A stretch of 64,000 nt of DNA from Microglena sp. YARC (taxonomy: Eukaryota; Chlorophyta; Chlorophyceae; Chlamydomonadales; Chlamydomonadaceae). Location: assembly GCA_022414725.1 (NCBI GenBank), contig CM039462.1:115937409-116001408 (forward strand), written 5' to 3'. This document shows, piece by piece, positions 1-12,289 of the stretch. The notes beneath the pieces are model-generated. The model was not told the DNA's origin and did no database searches. It saw only the letters and a list, made by a program, of their open reading frames with translations. The first letter of the stretch is position 1. Each line of letters starts with the position of its first letter. A program made the position numbers and the translations under genes.

Positions 1-545
1 TGGTGGGTTGGGGGGGACAGGTTTTTGGGGTTGTTTGTTCAGACAGTGTAGGTGGCTAATGAGTGTGTGTGTGTGCGGGTGTACTGCCAGTGGTGCAGAT
101 GGATACAGAGCACACCTGCGAAGAGGGCAATATGAGTAGGCGTTTGGGGGTGTTGGGTGTGGGGTGTGGTTGGGGGGGAGGTTGGAAGGGGGGCACAGGG
201 TTTTGGGGTTGTTTGTTCAGACAGTGCAGGGGGCTACTGAGTGTGTGCGTCTGTGTGGGTGTATGCGGGTGTATGTGTGTGGGCGTACTGCCAGTGGTGC
301 TGATGGACACGGGGCAGGCCTGCAGGATGGGCAATATGAGTAGGCGTAGTGCTCGGGTGTACTGCCAGTGGTGCTGATGGACACGGAGCACACCTTCAGG
401 GTGAGCAATATGAGTAGGCGTAGTGCTCGGGTGTACTGCCAGTGGTGCTGATGGACACGGAGCACACCTTCAGGGTGAGCAATATGAGTAGGCGTAGTGC
501 TCGGGTGTACTGCCAGTGGTGCTGATGGACACAGGGCACACCTGT
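1..545. repeat. 74-bp tandem repeat array
   Basis: A motif beginning ACTGCCAGTGGTGCTGATGG recurs at about 287, 361, 435 and 509, an exact 74-bp spacing, with a more diverged copy near 84. Between copies lie GT-rich stretches. Open frames here run through the repeat in several frames and are not convincing genes. The array may start left of the window. Confidence 0.9.
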
Positions 546-779
546 AAGGTGAAAATTAAAATAAAAATTGATACGCCTTGCCACAGGGCGTGAGTTTGAA
601 AGAACCTTCCCGTTCACTTGCACTGGGGAAGGTAACCGTGGGGTTTGCTTTTGCAAACTTTTACTGCGCCTGAGTTTACAACCCACAAGATAGCGCCAAG
701 TACCCAGTAGACCACCTCGTGCCCGTGCCCTGTGCCCAGCAGCGGCTTGTGCGCAAACTAATCAGGAGTTCCTACCGCC

Positions 780-1240
780 TTCTTCATTCACCCACCCACA
801 AGGAACTCATACACCGCCGCCCACCCACCCACCTACCCACAAGGAACTCATACACCCGCCCACCCCACCCACTACCCACAAGGAACTCATACACCCGCCC
901 ACCCACCCACCCATACACCCACCCACCTACCCACAAGGAACTTCATACACCCGCCCCACCACCCTCCCATACACCCACCCACCTACCCACAAGGAACTCA
1001 CCCACCCACAAGGAACTCATACACCCACCCACCCACCCACCCACAAGGAACTCATACACCCGCCCACCCCACCCTCCCATACACCCACCCACCTACCCAC
1101 AAGGAACTCATACACCACCCATACACCCACCCACCCGCCCACAAGGAACTCACCCAACCACAAGGAACTCATACACCCACCCAACCACCCACCCATCTAC
1201 AAAGAACCCCCCCCCACACAAGGAACTCATACAAGACACT
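780..1240. repeat. C/A-rich minisatellite (CCCACAAGGAACTCATACAC)
   Basis: Irregular tandem copies of a unit containing CACAAGGAACTCATACAC separated by variable CCCACC runs. One strand has almost no G outside AAGG. A 175-residue Pro/Thr/His frame runs through it but only mirrors the repeat. Confidence 0.9.
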
Positions 1241-1454
1241 AGCTAGGTTTTAGGATTAAGGGGGTTCGACTCACCCACAAAGAACTCATACAAAACAGCT
1301 CCTAGCCATACAAAACTGCTACTGTGCTTGACTACCGTGTGAGTGCAGATGAAAGTTCTCGACAGAATATGAGCAAGAGCTCTGCTGCTCTCTATCCTGC
1401 ATCTGATGTTTCCTTCACTGCTCATTTTGAGGATCTACGGCACCCTTTATATTT

Positions 1455-1690
1455 ATTTTTAGTTGTGAAAGGAATTTCACCCCAGGAGGTGGGTCTCCCA
1501 ACACGAACCAGCGACGCCGAGGATTCAGTTTGAATGGTGTTGCCACTCCTACACAAACTCCCGGCGGGTGCGCTTAAGTGTTCGCGGTCGCTATCAACCG
1601 CAATGGTAGCTTTGTCCAGGTAAAGTAGCAGCCCGTTCCCTACGCTCTAAGACGGGGCTCCCTCGATACACCACGCCCACCAGGAGTTCT
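1455..1690 (+). mobile_element. Dispersed element copy 1 (head plus body)
   Basis: The first half contains GTGAAAGGAATTTCAC, itself an inverted repeat, followed by a CCCCAGGAGGTGGG block. The second half contains the GTAGCTTTGTCCAGGTAAAG block. The head recurs near 4216, 5805 (inverted), 12203, 14632 and 14797 (inverted). The body recurs near 5178 and 15000 (both inverted). No coding capacity is visible, which fits a short non-autonomous element; its class is not clear. Confidence 0.75.
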
Positions 1691-1888
1691 CCTTACTTTC
1701 TATAGTTGCAAAACCACTGCTTATATTTTGAGCTACACATGGCACCTTCCAACCAGCTCCATGAGCCAGCCACTGGGTCAATCCCTAAGCTTTCATCTGC
1801 ATTGGAATGCCTGTCATGACAGCTTTCAGATGCACTACCTAGCTTCTGCTTTGACCCAAGGACGGGGAAAGGGAGGTGCCTAGAAGCT

Positions 1889-2222
1889 GCTACGAATAGC
1901 TAAAAAAAGTACACAGTACCGCATCCTTCAGTAATATGACACTAGTTCAACCAAACGTAAGAGCCTTATTTTCACAAAACAAGATCTAGAAATAACTGCT
2001 ACGAATAGCTAAAAAAAGTACACAGTACCGCATCCTTCAGTAATATGACACTAGTGTTCAACCAAACGTAAGAGCCTAATTTTCACAAAACAAGTTCTAG
2101 AAATAACTGCTACAAATAGCTAAAAAAAGTACGCAGTACCACATCCTTCAGTGATATGACACTTGTTCAACCAAACGGAAGAGCCTAATTTTTACAAAAC
2201 AAGTTCTAGAAATAAAAACTGG
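1889..2222. repeat. Three tandem copies of a ~110-bp unit
   Basis: Units starting ACTGCTACGAATAGC lie at about 1886, 1995 and 2106 (spacing 109 and 111 bp). They diverge by a few substitutions and small indels. No gene is seen in them. Confidence 0.9.
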
Positions 2223-2273
2223 CTGAGTATGATGAAGTAACTGCAGACTATGAGGAAGCCCTGTAATCCATCA

Positions 2274-2322
2274 GCCCCCCCCCCCCCCCCCCCCCGCCCC
2301 CCCCCCCCCACACACACACACC
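2274..2322. repeat. Poly-C and CA low-complexity tract
   Basis: A long near-pure C run followed by CACACACA. Similar G or C runs recur at about 16621, 19728, 22156, 23035, 25116, 27667, 34973 and 42109. Confidence 0.95.
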
Positions 2323-3190
2323 CCTGCTGCCTGCAACACCACACATGTAAACACAAATTATTTCAGTCACGAAACACAACCCCCACCCCATCCCACCCAC
2401 CAACACAAAGACCACATACACATGCCACCATGACTCATACGCACCATACTCACATGCTCACCACACTCTCCTCCACCATATAGCTTACCCTACCACCAAA
2501 ACCTCCACACACCACCACTACCCACGAACACCACCTAGTAGCTTACTCCACCCACCAGGCCCTCCTATAACCATACCAGACACAAGCATAACCCGACATC
2601 ATGCCTGGATGGTTTCTATACTTCTGTGTGGAGCGAATCGGTCGTTCGATAACGCTGTCCACGTATCTCACCTAGCGATCTTCGTCGAAGATTCGTGGAA
2701 GGGCAGGGGTTCCGGTCGATATGTGGATGGCAGTTTCACAAAGTTGAATTGCTTAAACCAGGTTCGTTTTACGAAAGCATGTGTCAAGCAGTTAGCAGCT
2801 GTGTCCGGATTAACTTGGCGTGCCTGGGAGTTGGTTGCGAATTGGTCATTCGGTAATTCGGGCGGACCGCGGACCCCTAACCACCACAAGTAGTGCAGCA
2901 GTACCTGCCTTCGATAAATATGGACTATCAGTAGGAAACCCTGGCTTTAGGACGAAGTTCTGCTTCCAGTTGTTTAGAGTTTCGGCAAACGGATATATAG
3001 CATCTGATCATGTTGGCCAACCAAAGACAGACTGTCAACAATCAATGCTCTTCTGTTCCAGTTGCACATGAGTCATATGACATGACTCTTCTTCTGTGTC
3101 TGGTCCTTCAGCAACTGCAGCCTTTTTACTTGCTTCATCATCAGCCTTTCATCATCCCTCATCATCATCCCTCACCATCAGAAAAATCTC

Positions 3191-3210
3191 AACCCTAAAC
3201 CCTAAACCCT
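3191..3210. repeat. Short interstitial telomere-type repeat (CCCTAAA)
   Basis: Nearly three units of the CCCTAAA/TTTAGGG type typical of plants and many green algae. It is too short to be a telomere end and lies inside unrelated sequence. It is weak support for the lineage. Confidence 0.6.
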
Positions 3211-3247
3211 TGCCTTAATCATCCTGCCTTTAATATCAGAAATTCAG

Positions 3248-3613
3248 GTGTCAAATTGGGCTAGGGACACAGCAACCAGGGTGCTGGACAGCGTTAGATC
3301 CCAGTGTGCGTCTGTTAACAGCCCGATGATAGCTCAAAGCTGGAGGGACTTAGTCCACATGACATTGGAACAATCTCTGCGCTCCGTCTACGCTATCCCC
3401 AACGCAGCAGTCATCACAGAGGTAACACTGGAGGGAACACAATGGTGACATTTATATGGGTCATTTGCACGGGCTTGCATGCACAAATAGACAATCACAT
3501 ACACAAACATACACACTCACATTCATTCATTGCTTGTAATGCCAAGCACTGTGATTTTATTTCAGCCTCCAAGCAGCTGCAAGAAGAAACCTACAAGCAA
3601 CAAAGATTCATAA
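3248..3613 (+). CDS. Putative last two exons of an unidentified gene
   Basis: An open stretch at 3248-3421 follows a TTCAG acceptor and ends at a phase-0 GAG|GTAACA donor. A 144-bp putative intron ends in TTTCAG, and a 16-codon exon at 3566-3613 closes with TAA. AATAAA-like sequence follows at about 3668. The exon starts VSNWARDTATRVLDSVRS and has helical character, but I do not recognise the family. No upstream exon was identified, although an open frame at 2609-2893 could belong. The 3' part (about 3430-3680) reappears inverted at 35026-35245, so this may be a duplicated gene end or part of a transposon rather than a working gene. Confidence 0.35.
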
Positions 3614-3689
3614 TGTTCATCTAGCCAATCACTGGTGCCCTTGTCGCATTATTGTCTTATAAGCTGTAAAATAAATATCTGAATCACAT

Positions 3690-4210
3690 CATACAAAAAA
3701 ATGCCTTCGGGGTTCACTGCAAAGCTTCTCATCAATATTTTGCATGGATTCGCTTCCTCAAGCTCCTCAAGCTCCACAGTTGCAAGCTGTTTGCAGCTAG
3801 GCGGTCAGATACGTAATGCATGTATGTCACAGTCCTGGGGTATGAAAATAGGCTAAAGTAAGAGACTCTCCCACCCGTGATAGGAAGGGCTAAAACGAAA
3901 AACGAATATATATTTTGACTTCTTGTGGGTCTTTAAGGTGCTTCTACCCTAGGCCATCATCCAACATGTATTGCTAGACATTTATGGCTGAAGTACATTC
4001 CACTCACTCAAGTTGTGGGGTTGAAATATCAAGTCTCAAACAAGACCGTCAGCCCAAAGCAGGCTGCAAACGGCTGCAAATAAGAGATGTACGATAAATA
4101 ATATAAATGAATACTATAAATAAGATGCATTGGCTGTCGAACGTTGCTCATACACACCCAGACACTTCACAGCCATCATGGATAATTCGTGGAAAGAAAC
4201 GCCGATATGG
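3690..4210. other. No recognised feature
   Basis: Ordinary AT/GC-mixed sequence with no long frame, tRNA or repeat that I can support. Confidence 0.5.
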
Positions 4211-4215
4211 CATTT

Positions 4216-4312
4216 TTTAGTTGTGAAAGGAATTTGAGGTGGTGGGTCTGCCGTCACAACACCAGCCGAGATTTTGTTCGAATGGCGTTGCCACTTCTAC
4301 AAAAGAGTAGGC
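4216..4312 (+). mobile_element. Dispersed element copy 2 (head, diverged)
   Basis: Starts TTAGTTGTGAAAGGAATTTG and keeps the GAATGGCGTTGCCACT block, but has lost the CCCCAGG segment seen in other copies. Confidence 0.65.
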
Positions 4313-5177
4313 GCACTTAGGAATGGCACATAGGCAGATCTTTGTAAGTAGACCCACAGACCAGCACTCCTGCCTGATATATGCACAATATAGTTTTGTA
4401 ATTCTTGATGTTCACAAAAAAAGAGAGCAACTTTGAGACTAAAGCCATATGTGCATCTGTGGGTTGTGACTTAAGGATTTGTTTTTTACTGTGTAAATAA
4501 TTCAGAATGTGCGTCGTTTCATTGACCACCACTTGCAAGTTGCAAGTGCTGCAGAGAATCAATGTCTGTTAGGATATTGTTACAAACTCGGCAAAAATCA
4601 ATACCGAGACCATCGATTAGGAATGAAGGATATTGTTACATACTCAGCAAATATCAATACAGAGACCGTACAGCGCCGGAGCAGCTGGACAGTTTTATAA
4701 CAGTGAAGGTTTAGGCAAAATGTAAACACCAAGGGTGGTAAGCTACTGAAATCAGAATTGACCTGTTCATGCCTCAAAGCTGTCTCCACCCTTGTGATTG
4801 CATTCAGCACATCTACCCTAAATAATTGGGTGTTTTAATGAAGTAATGAGGAATGTCTAGGTAGGTTGCATTCAGCACATATACCCTAAATAACTATGTT
4901 TTTAAATGCAGCTGTGAGGGATGTCTAGGTAAGTTCCATTCAGCACTTATTAGGAGCGTGGGGTAGTATTGTTAACACTGCCAACTCGACTCTGCAAGGG
5001 ACCAGTGAGCAGACTGAAAGCTGATGGACCACGCATTCAAACTCAAAAATATTTCCAACCTCATTTCCAACAAGGCTCAATGTCACACTTAAGTGAGGTA
5101 GACTGCTTATCAAAAATGAATTCAAATCAGCCCCACAAGCTTCTCTGGATGGAAACTTCAACAAGTAATGATAAAAC

Positions 5178-5295
5178 CTGGTGGGGCGTGGGATTAAGGG
5201 AGCCCCGTCTTACGGCGGTAGGGAACGGGCTGCTCCTTTACCTGGACAAAGCTACCATGGCGGTTGACAACAACCGCGAACACTAAAGCGCACCC
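5178..5295 (-). mobile_element. Dispersed element body, inverted copy
   Basis: Contains TTTACCTGGACAAAGCTACC and GCGGTTGACAACAACCGCG, the reverse complement of the body at 1570-1690. The head of the same family lies inverted at 5805-5895, so 5178-5895 may be one element split by later insertion of the AT-palindromic sequence at 5401-5580. Confidence 0.65.
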
Positions 5296-5400
5296 ATAGA
5301 GACCCCACACCTTCTGCCTGATTTCAACAAACTCTATCATTTAGCCAATCGTCAAAACGGAAGATAAAAAATCAACATGTTTATGGGGTATAGAGATAAG

Positions 5401-5580
5401 TAGGGACCGGCATATCATATGATATTGACCAAAGGCAAGTATGCTATCATATGATATCATACAAACTGCATCATATGATTTTGTATACAAATGGCAATTT
5501 CAGCCTATTCAGACTGGTAGTATCCTATAAGTAGCGGCCGGCATCATATGGTATCAAATGATATCATATTGCTGTTCTGT
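5401..5580. mobile_element. hAT-type MITE-like sequence (AT-palindromic)
   Basis: Starts TAGGGACCGGCATATCATAT and contains several ATCATATGATATCAT palindromes, as in the clear hAT-type element at 16208-16395. A second start-like sequence lies near 5537. The right end and target duplication are not clean, so this is probably a nested or truncated copy. Confidence 0.55.
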
Positions 5581-5804
5581 AGTTATTGGCCCTTTTGTTA
5601 ATCTAGAATTCTCTTGTTTTTTTGAGGTTGGGCAAGTCCCTTTAGCGGAAGTGGCTACCCTTAGGTCCTGAAGGGTGGAAGTAAAGGAGCCCAAAGTATT
5701 GGGTGTTTCGACTTCAATGGAAGAAAAAACTCCTGGGGGGTCATGGGGGGTCCCAAGGGTAGATCAGAAGGTGGACCAAGACCTGTAACATATACCTAAG
5801 TGCG

Positions 5805-5897
5805 CCTACTCTTTTGTACGAGTGGCAACGCCATTCAAACTGAATCCTTGGTTAGTGTCGAAAGACCCACCTCCTGGGGTGAAATCCTTCCATATCA
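5805..5897 (-). mobile_element. Dispersed element head, inverted copy
   Basis: Reverse complement of the family head: CCACCTCCTGGGGTGAAAT preceded by the GCCATTCAAACTGAATCC block. Confidence 0.7.
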
Positions 5898-5949
5898 TAA
5901 AAAAAGAATGCCCAGCTCAACAGTAGTGTCCAGATATTGAATCAGTATG

Positions 5950-7740
5950 TGAGCAATAAACTCATGTTGCTTGGGCACTGCCTCTTCCAACCACCTGGTA
6001 TTAAATGCATTCCGGATGCTCCTCAGAGACTTACAGTTTGTGCGCATTCATGTCTGACAGCTTGGATGCAGCCGAAGCCACCCAGTTAGCGCTTCCACCC
6101 AGTAGCCATTAAACTCATTATGCATGCCCCTCTCTGCTGCACATCGCACAAAGACCTACAGGTTGTGGGCATCCATGTTTGACAGCTTGGATGTAGCCGC
6201 AGCCTGCCAGTTAGCGCTTCAACCCACTTGGTAGTAAACGCATTATGGATGCCCCTCTCTGCTGCATGTCACACAGAGACCTACAGTTTTTGCGCATCCA
6301 TGTCTGCCAGCTTGGGTGCAGCCGCATCCACCGAGTTAGCGCTTCCACCAACTTGGTATTAAACACATTATGCAAGCAGCACAGAGACCTACAGTGTGTA
6401 GGCATTCATGTCTACCAGCTTGGGAGTAGCCGCAGCCAGCCAGTTAGCGCTTCCACCCACTTGGTATGAAACACAGCATTCCGGATGCCCATCTTTGCTG
6501 CAAGTTGCGCAGAGACCTACAGGTTGTGGGTATTCATGTTTCACAGCTTGGGTGTAGCTGCAGCCTGCCAGTTAGCGCTTCCACCCACTTGGTAGTAAAT
6601 GCATTATGCATGCCCCTCTTTGCTGCAAGCAACTCAAAGACTTCCATGTTTTGCGCATTCATGTTCGGCAGCTTGGGTGCAGCCGCAGCCAGCCAGTTAG
6701 CGCTTTAACCCACTTCGTATTAAATGCATTTTGGATGTCCATCATGGCTGCAAGCCGCACAGAGACTTGGTTGTGGTCATCCATGTCTAACAGCTTGGTT
6801 GCAGCCGCAGCCACCCAGTTAGCAAATCCACCCACTAGGTATTAAACGCATTTTGCATGCCCATCTTTGCTGCACGTTGCACAAAGACTGACGGGTTGTG
6901 TGCATCCATGTCTGACAGCTTGGGTGTAGCCGCAGCCAGCCAGTTGGCGAGGAAGGCGTCATCCGCAATACCAAGCTGCACTGCATCAAAAAACAGGGCC
7001 CCACATTCATGCCAGGAAGCTTGAGCGCAGCCACGTCCACGCACTTGGCGATGAAGGGCTCATTGTCAATACCGAGCTTAGCTGCAGCCCACAAAGTGTC
7101 TGGCAAGGCCTGGGTATTCATGTCAGTAAGCTTGGGTGTAGCCGCAGCCACCCACTCGGCAAGGAAGGCCTCATCTCAAATACGAAGCTTAGCTGCAGCA
7201 CACAAAATATTTGACAGGTTCCGGGCGCCCATGTAAGGCAGCTTGGGTGTAGCCACTGCCACCCACTTGGCAAGGAAGGCCTCATCCTTAATACCCAGAT
7301 TAGCTGCAACGTGTAAAATGTTTGACAGGTTCTTGGCATCCATGTCAGGCAGCTTGGGTGTAGCCGCAGCCACCCACTTGTCAAGGAAGGCCTCATCTCG
7401 AATACAAAGCTTAGCTGCAACACGCAAAATTCTTAACAGGACCTGGGCACCCATGTCAGGCAGCTTGGGTGTAGCCGTAGCCACCCACTTGGCAAGGAAG
7501 GCCTCATCCTCAACACCATGCTTAGCTGCATGCCATAACGCATGCAACAGGCCCTGGACATCCATGCCAGGCAGCTTGGGTGTAGCCGCAGCCACCCACT
7601 TGGTGTAGAATGCCTCATCTTTGATACCATGCTTAGCTGCAACATGCAAAATGCTTGACAGGTTCTGGGCACCCATGTCAGACAGCTTGGGTATTGCTGC
7701 AGCCACCCACTTGGTGTAAAAAGCCTCATCGTGAGGATCG
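5950..7740 (-). pseudogene. Decayed 3' part of the OPR-like repeat gene
   Basis: On the minus strand the 111-bp repeats of the neighbouring gene continue beyond its open frame. In 7176-7766 five repeats are intact in a different frame (DEAFLAKWVAVATPKL type). From about 7150 leftward the frame changes again, and by 6000-6800 only fragments remain, for example the DNA matching KLSDMDAH. Divergence rises steadily with distance from the 5' end. This fits loss of selection after a frameshift near 7740, with older or less constrained repeats further out. No intact C-terminal domain such as RAP is seen. Confidence 0.8.
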
Positions 7741-10700
7741 TGATCCAAAGCTCCCAAGCAGTACACAAAATATTAGACAGGTCTTGGGCGTCCATGTCAG
7801 AAAGCCTGGGTGATGCCGCAGCTTCCCACTTGGCAAGGAAGGCCTCATCTAGAATACCGACCTTAGCTGCAGCCCCAAAAGTGTCTAGCAAGGCCTGGGC
7901 ATTCATGTCGATCAGCTTGGATGTTGCTGAAGCCACCCACTGGACAATGAAGGCCTCATCCTCAATACCATGCTTAGCTGCAACATGCAAAATGCTCGAC
8001 AGGTTCTGGGCACCCATGTCAGACAGATTGGGTGTAGCCGCAGCCACCCACTTGGTTAGGAAAGCCTTGTCCTGAATACCTAGCTTGAATACAGCCCATG
8101 TCAGTGTGTGTGACAGGTCCCAATCACTGAAAGTGTGTAGGTTGGGTGTAGCTACAGCCGCCCACTTGGTGATAAAGGCCTCATCCATGATATGGAGCTT
8201 TGCTGCAGCGAACAAAATGTATGGCAGGTTCTGAGCACCCATGTCAGGCAGCTTGGGTGTAGCCACAGCCACCCACTTGGCAAGGAAGGCCTCATCCTCA
8301 ATATCATGCTTATCTGCAACATGCAATATGTCTGAAAGGGCATGGGCATCCATGTAAGCCAGCTTGGGTGTTGCCACAGCCACCCACTCGGTATAGAAGG
8401 CCTCATCTGAGATGCCCAGCTCAGATGCATGCTGCAATATGTCTGAAAGGGCCTGGGCATCCATGCCAGGCAGCTTAGGTGTTGCCGCAGCCACCCACTT
8501 GGTGTAAAAGGCCTCATCGAGAACCATCAAATACTCCCAAGCAGTATACACAATGTTTGACAGGGCCTCGGCGTCCATGTCAGGCAGCTTGGGTGATGCC
8601 GCAGCTTCCCACTTGGCAAGGAAGGCCTCATCTCGAATACCCAGCTCAGCTGCAGCCTCAAAAGTATCTAGCAAGTCCTGGGCATTCATGTCAGGAAGCT
8701 TGGGTGTAGCCACAGCCATCCACTCCGTGGTGAAGGCCTCATCTGAGATGCCCAGCTCAGCTACATGCTTCAAAATGTCTGAAAGGGCCTGGGCATCCAT
8801 GCCAGGCAGCTTAGGTGTTGCCGCAGCCACCCACTTGGTGTAAAAGGCCTCATCGTGAATCAACAAATGCTTCCAAGCAGTATACACAATGTTTGACAGG
8901 GCCTCGGTGTTCATGTCAGGCAGCTTGGGTGATGCCGCAGCTTCCCACTTGGCAAGGAAGGCCTCATCTAGAATACCAAGCTCAGCTACAGCATACAAAG
9001 TGTCTAGCAAGGCCTGGGCATTCATGTCAGGCAGCTTGGGTGTAGCCACAGCCACCCACTTGGTGATGAAGGCCTCATCTGAGATGTTCAGCTCATATGC
9101 ATGCCACACAATCTCTGACAGGTTATGGGCATCCACGTCAGCCAGCTTAGGTGTTGCCACAGCTAACCACTTGGTGTAAAAGGCCTTATCGCGAAACATC
9201 GGAATCTTCAAAGCAGTGTACAAAATGTTTGACAGGTCTTGGGCGTTCATGTCAGAAAGCTTGGGTGTAGCCACAGCCACCCACTTGGCAAGGAAGGCCT
9301 CATCTCGAATACCAAGCTCAGCTGCAGCCCACAAAGTGTCGAGCAAGGCCTGGTCATTCATGTCAGTCAGCTTGGGTGTTGCCGAAGCCACCCACTTTGT
9401 GTAAAAGGCTTTATCTGAGATGCCCAGCTCAGTTGCAAGCTCCAATATGTCTGAAAGAGCCTGGGCATCCATGCCAGGCAGCTTGGGTGTTGCCACAGCC
9501 ACCCACTTGGCAAGGAAGGCCTCATCCTGAATGCCCAGCTCAGTTGCATGCTGCAAGGTGTCAGACAAGTTCCGGGCATCCATGTCGGTCAGCTTGGGTG
9601 TTGCCGCAGCCACCCACTTGGTGTAGAAGGCCTCGTCTGAGATGCCCAGCTCAGTTGTAACCTCCAATATGTTTGACAATTCCTGGGCATCCAGTTGAAC
9701 CAGCTTGGGTGTTGCCACAGCCACCCACTTGGTGTAGAAGGCCTCGTCTGAGATGCCCAGCTCAGTTGTATGCTGCAATATGTCCGAAAGGGACTGGGCA
9801 TCCATTCCGGGCAGCTTGGGTGTGGCCGCAGCCACCCACTTTGAGTAGAAGGCCTCATCACGATTACGAAGCTCAGCAGCAACATGCAAAACTTTTGACA
9901 GGTTCTGGGCACCCATGTCAGTCAGCGTGGGTGTTGCCACAGCCACCCACTTGGCAAGGAAGGCCTCATCCTCAATACCAAGCCTAGATGCAATCCACAA
10001 CGCATCTAACAGGCCCTGGGTATCCATGCCAGGCAGCTTGTGTGTAGCCACAGCCACCCACTTTGTGTAGAAAGCCTCCTCTGAGATGCCCAGCTCAGTT
10101 ACATGTTGCAATATGTCTGCAAGGGCCTGGGCACCCATGTCAGACAGCTTGGGTGTTGCCACAGCCACCCACTTGGCAATGAAGGCCTCATCCTCAATAC
10201 CAAGCCTAGATGCAATCCACAACGCATCTAACAGGCCCTGGGTATCCATGCCAGGCAGCTTGGGTGTAGCCACAGCCACCCACTTGGCAAAGAAGGCCTC
10301 ATCCATAATTCCCAGCTCAGCTGCATGCTGCAAGGTGTCTGACAACTTCCCGGCATCCATGTCGGTCAGCTTGGGGATTGCCGCAGCCACCCATTCGGCA
10401 AGGAAGGCCTCATCCCTAATGCCCAGCTTAGCTGCATGCCACAAAATATCTGGCAGGATCTGGACATCCAGGTCAGCCAGCTTGGGTGTTGCCGAAGCAA
10501 CCCACTTGGTATAGAAAGCCTCATCTGAGATGCCCAGCTCAGTTAAAAGCTCCAATACTTCTGACAAGTTCTGGGCATCCAGTTCAGCCAGCTTGGGTGT
10601 TGCCACAGCCACCCACTTGGTGTAAAAGGCCTCATCGTGAATCTCATAAACATGCCAAGCAGCATACAAAATGTCCGACAGGTCCTGGGCACCCATGTCA

Positions 10701-12145
10701 GACAGCTTGGGTGATGCCGCAGCCACCCACTTGGCGAGGAAGGCCTCATCCTTAATGCCCAGCTTATCTGCATGCCACAAAATATCTGGCAGGATCTGGG
10801 CATCCATGTCAGGGAGCTTGGGTGTAGCCACAGCCACCCACTTGGCAAGGAAGGCCACATCTCGAATACGAAGCTCAGCTGCAAGATGCAAAATGCTTGA
10901 AAGGTTCTGGGCACCCATGCCAGACAGCTTGGGTGTAGCCGCAACCACCCACTTGGATAGGAAAGCCTCGTCCTGAATACCTAGCTTGCTTGCGGCCCAT
11001 AGCGTGTATGACAGGTCTGAATCACTGAAAGTGTGTAGCTTGGGCGTAGCCACAGCCGTCCACTTGGTGATAAAGGCCTCATCCTCGATCTGGAGCACTG
11101 CTACAGCCCACAAAATGTAGGACAGGTCCTGGGCTTTCATATCCGGCAGCTTAGGTGTAGCCACAGCCACCCACTTGGTGATGAAGGGCGCTTTGTCAAT
11201 ACCCAGCTTAGCAGCAGCGCACAACACGTCAGAAAGGGCGTGAGCATTGAACTCATGTAGCTTGGGTACTGCCATAGCCACCCACTGGGTGTTGAAGACC
11301 TTATCCACTTTGCCAAGCTTGGCTGCAGCAATCAAAATGTCTGACAGTTCTCGAGCACTGAAAGTGTTTAGCTGCGGTGTAGCTGCAGCCAACCACCTGG
11401 GAAAGAAGGTTCTGCTGCTGATGCCCAGCTTAGCTGCAGCCTCAACAGTACCCCGCATGTTAGCATGAGTGAAAGCATGCAGCTTATCCATGGCCACATC
11501 CAGCCACTTAGTGGTGAAAGCCTCATCCTGCATGCCAAGCTTTGCTGCAGCCCACAAAATTTCCTCCAAGGCCTGAGCACTGAGCTCATGCAGCTTGGGC
11601 ACTGCTGCACCCACCCACCTAGTGATGAATGTCTCGTCTCTGATGTCCAGACGAGCTGCAGCCCATAGAGTGTCTGAAAGCTCGCCAGGATCGAGGCGGA
11701 GAAGGTCCTCAGGTTTACTAGTTCCAGCTGACAGGAGGTCGCGCATTAGTTTGCTATGACTGTCCACTCCCAGATACGCCATGGCCCTCACTATTTGCAA
11801 GCTGCCGGAGGAGTCGAAGCTCTGCAACTGAGCTTCAGTGCGATGCAGGACCTTCTGCACCAAGGACGAGCCTGGGGTGCCTCCGGCTCTGCTGAAAGCC
11901 CCAAGCACACTGCAGAGGGCAGGTGCATCCATGTCATGTACACAACCCAGGGCCACCACACTTAGTTCTTCCACGAGCTGTTGGGCCAGGGCAGTCTGTT
12001 CGTAGTTAGTAGTTGTCGCACTTGCCTCAACCACCTTATGCATGGCAGCACAGACGTGAGCATGGTTGAAGTCCTGGCTGTGCTTGGAGATGAGCTTGTG
12101 TAGGCTTGTCAGATCTTGACATGCCGTGATTGACGGCATCAGCAT
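7740..12145 (-). CDS. OPR-like alpha-solenoid repeat protein, frameshifted at 3' end
   Basis: From ATG at 12145 the frame codes about 160 residues without clear repeats, then at least 35 tandem repeats of about 37 residues with consensus DEAFLAKWVAVATPKLPDM followed by AQxLSDxLxxAAELGI. The LWAAAKLG-(x)n-W-(x)n-L-(x)n-AQ-L pattern matches octotricopeptide (OPR) and related helical RNA-binding repeats, a family greatly expanded in green algae that acts on organelle RNAs. Some repeats carry a two-residue insertion (AWHVYEIHDEAF). The repeat register is lost near 7740 and continues in another frame, so translated residues after that point are nonsense. An upstream exon with a transit peptide is possible but not seen. 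A dispersed element lies only 60 bp upstream of the ATG. The solenoid assignment is firm; the exact family and target are inferred. Confidence 0.8.
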
Positions 12146-12202
12146 TGTGGGCTTTTCTGCTTCCTGCAGGACATGGGTGTCTGCGTCGGCGTTTTTTGTT
12201 CA

Positions 12203-12286
12203 AGTCGTGAAAGGAATTTCACCCCAGGAGGTGGGTCTCCCGACACAACCAGCGCCACTGATGATTCAGTTCGAACGGTGTTGGCG
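12203..12286 (+). mobile_element. Dispersed element head, copy 4
   Basis: GTCGTGAAAGGAATTTCACC followed by CCAGGAGGTGGGTCTCCCGA. It sits just upstream of the OPR-like gene start, so it could lie in its promoter or 5' UTR. Confidence 0.75.
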
Positions 12287-12289
12287 GCG

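Noticed and set aside
560..575. AAAATTGA motif in host DNA
   Set aside because: No gene start nearby; shows the motif occurs by chance.
719..1246. 175-codon Pro/Thr/His frame
   Set aside because: Translation of the CCCACAAGGAACTC minisatellite.
7731..11668. Many plus-strand frames opposite the OPR-like gene
   Set aside because: They are mirror readings of the 111-bp repeat, which stays open on both strands.
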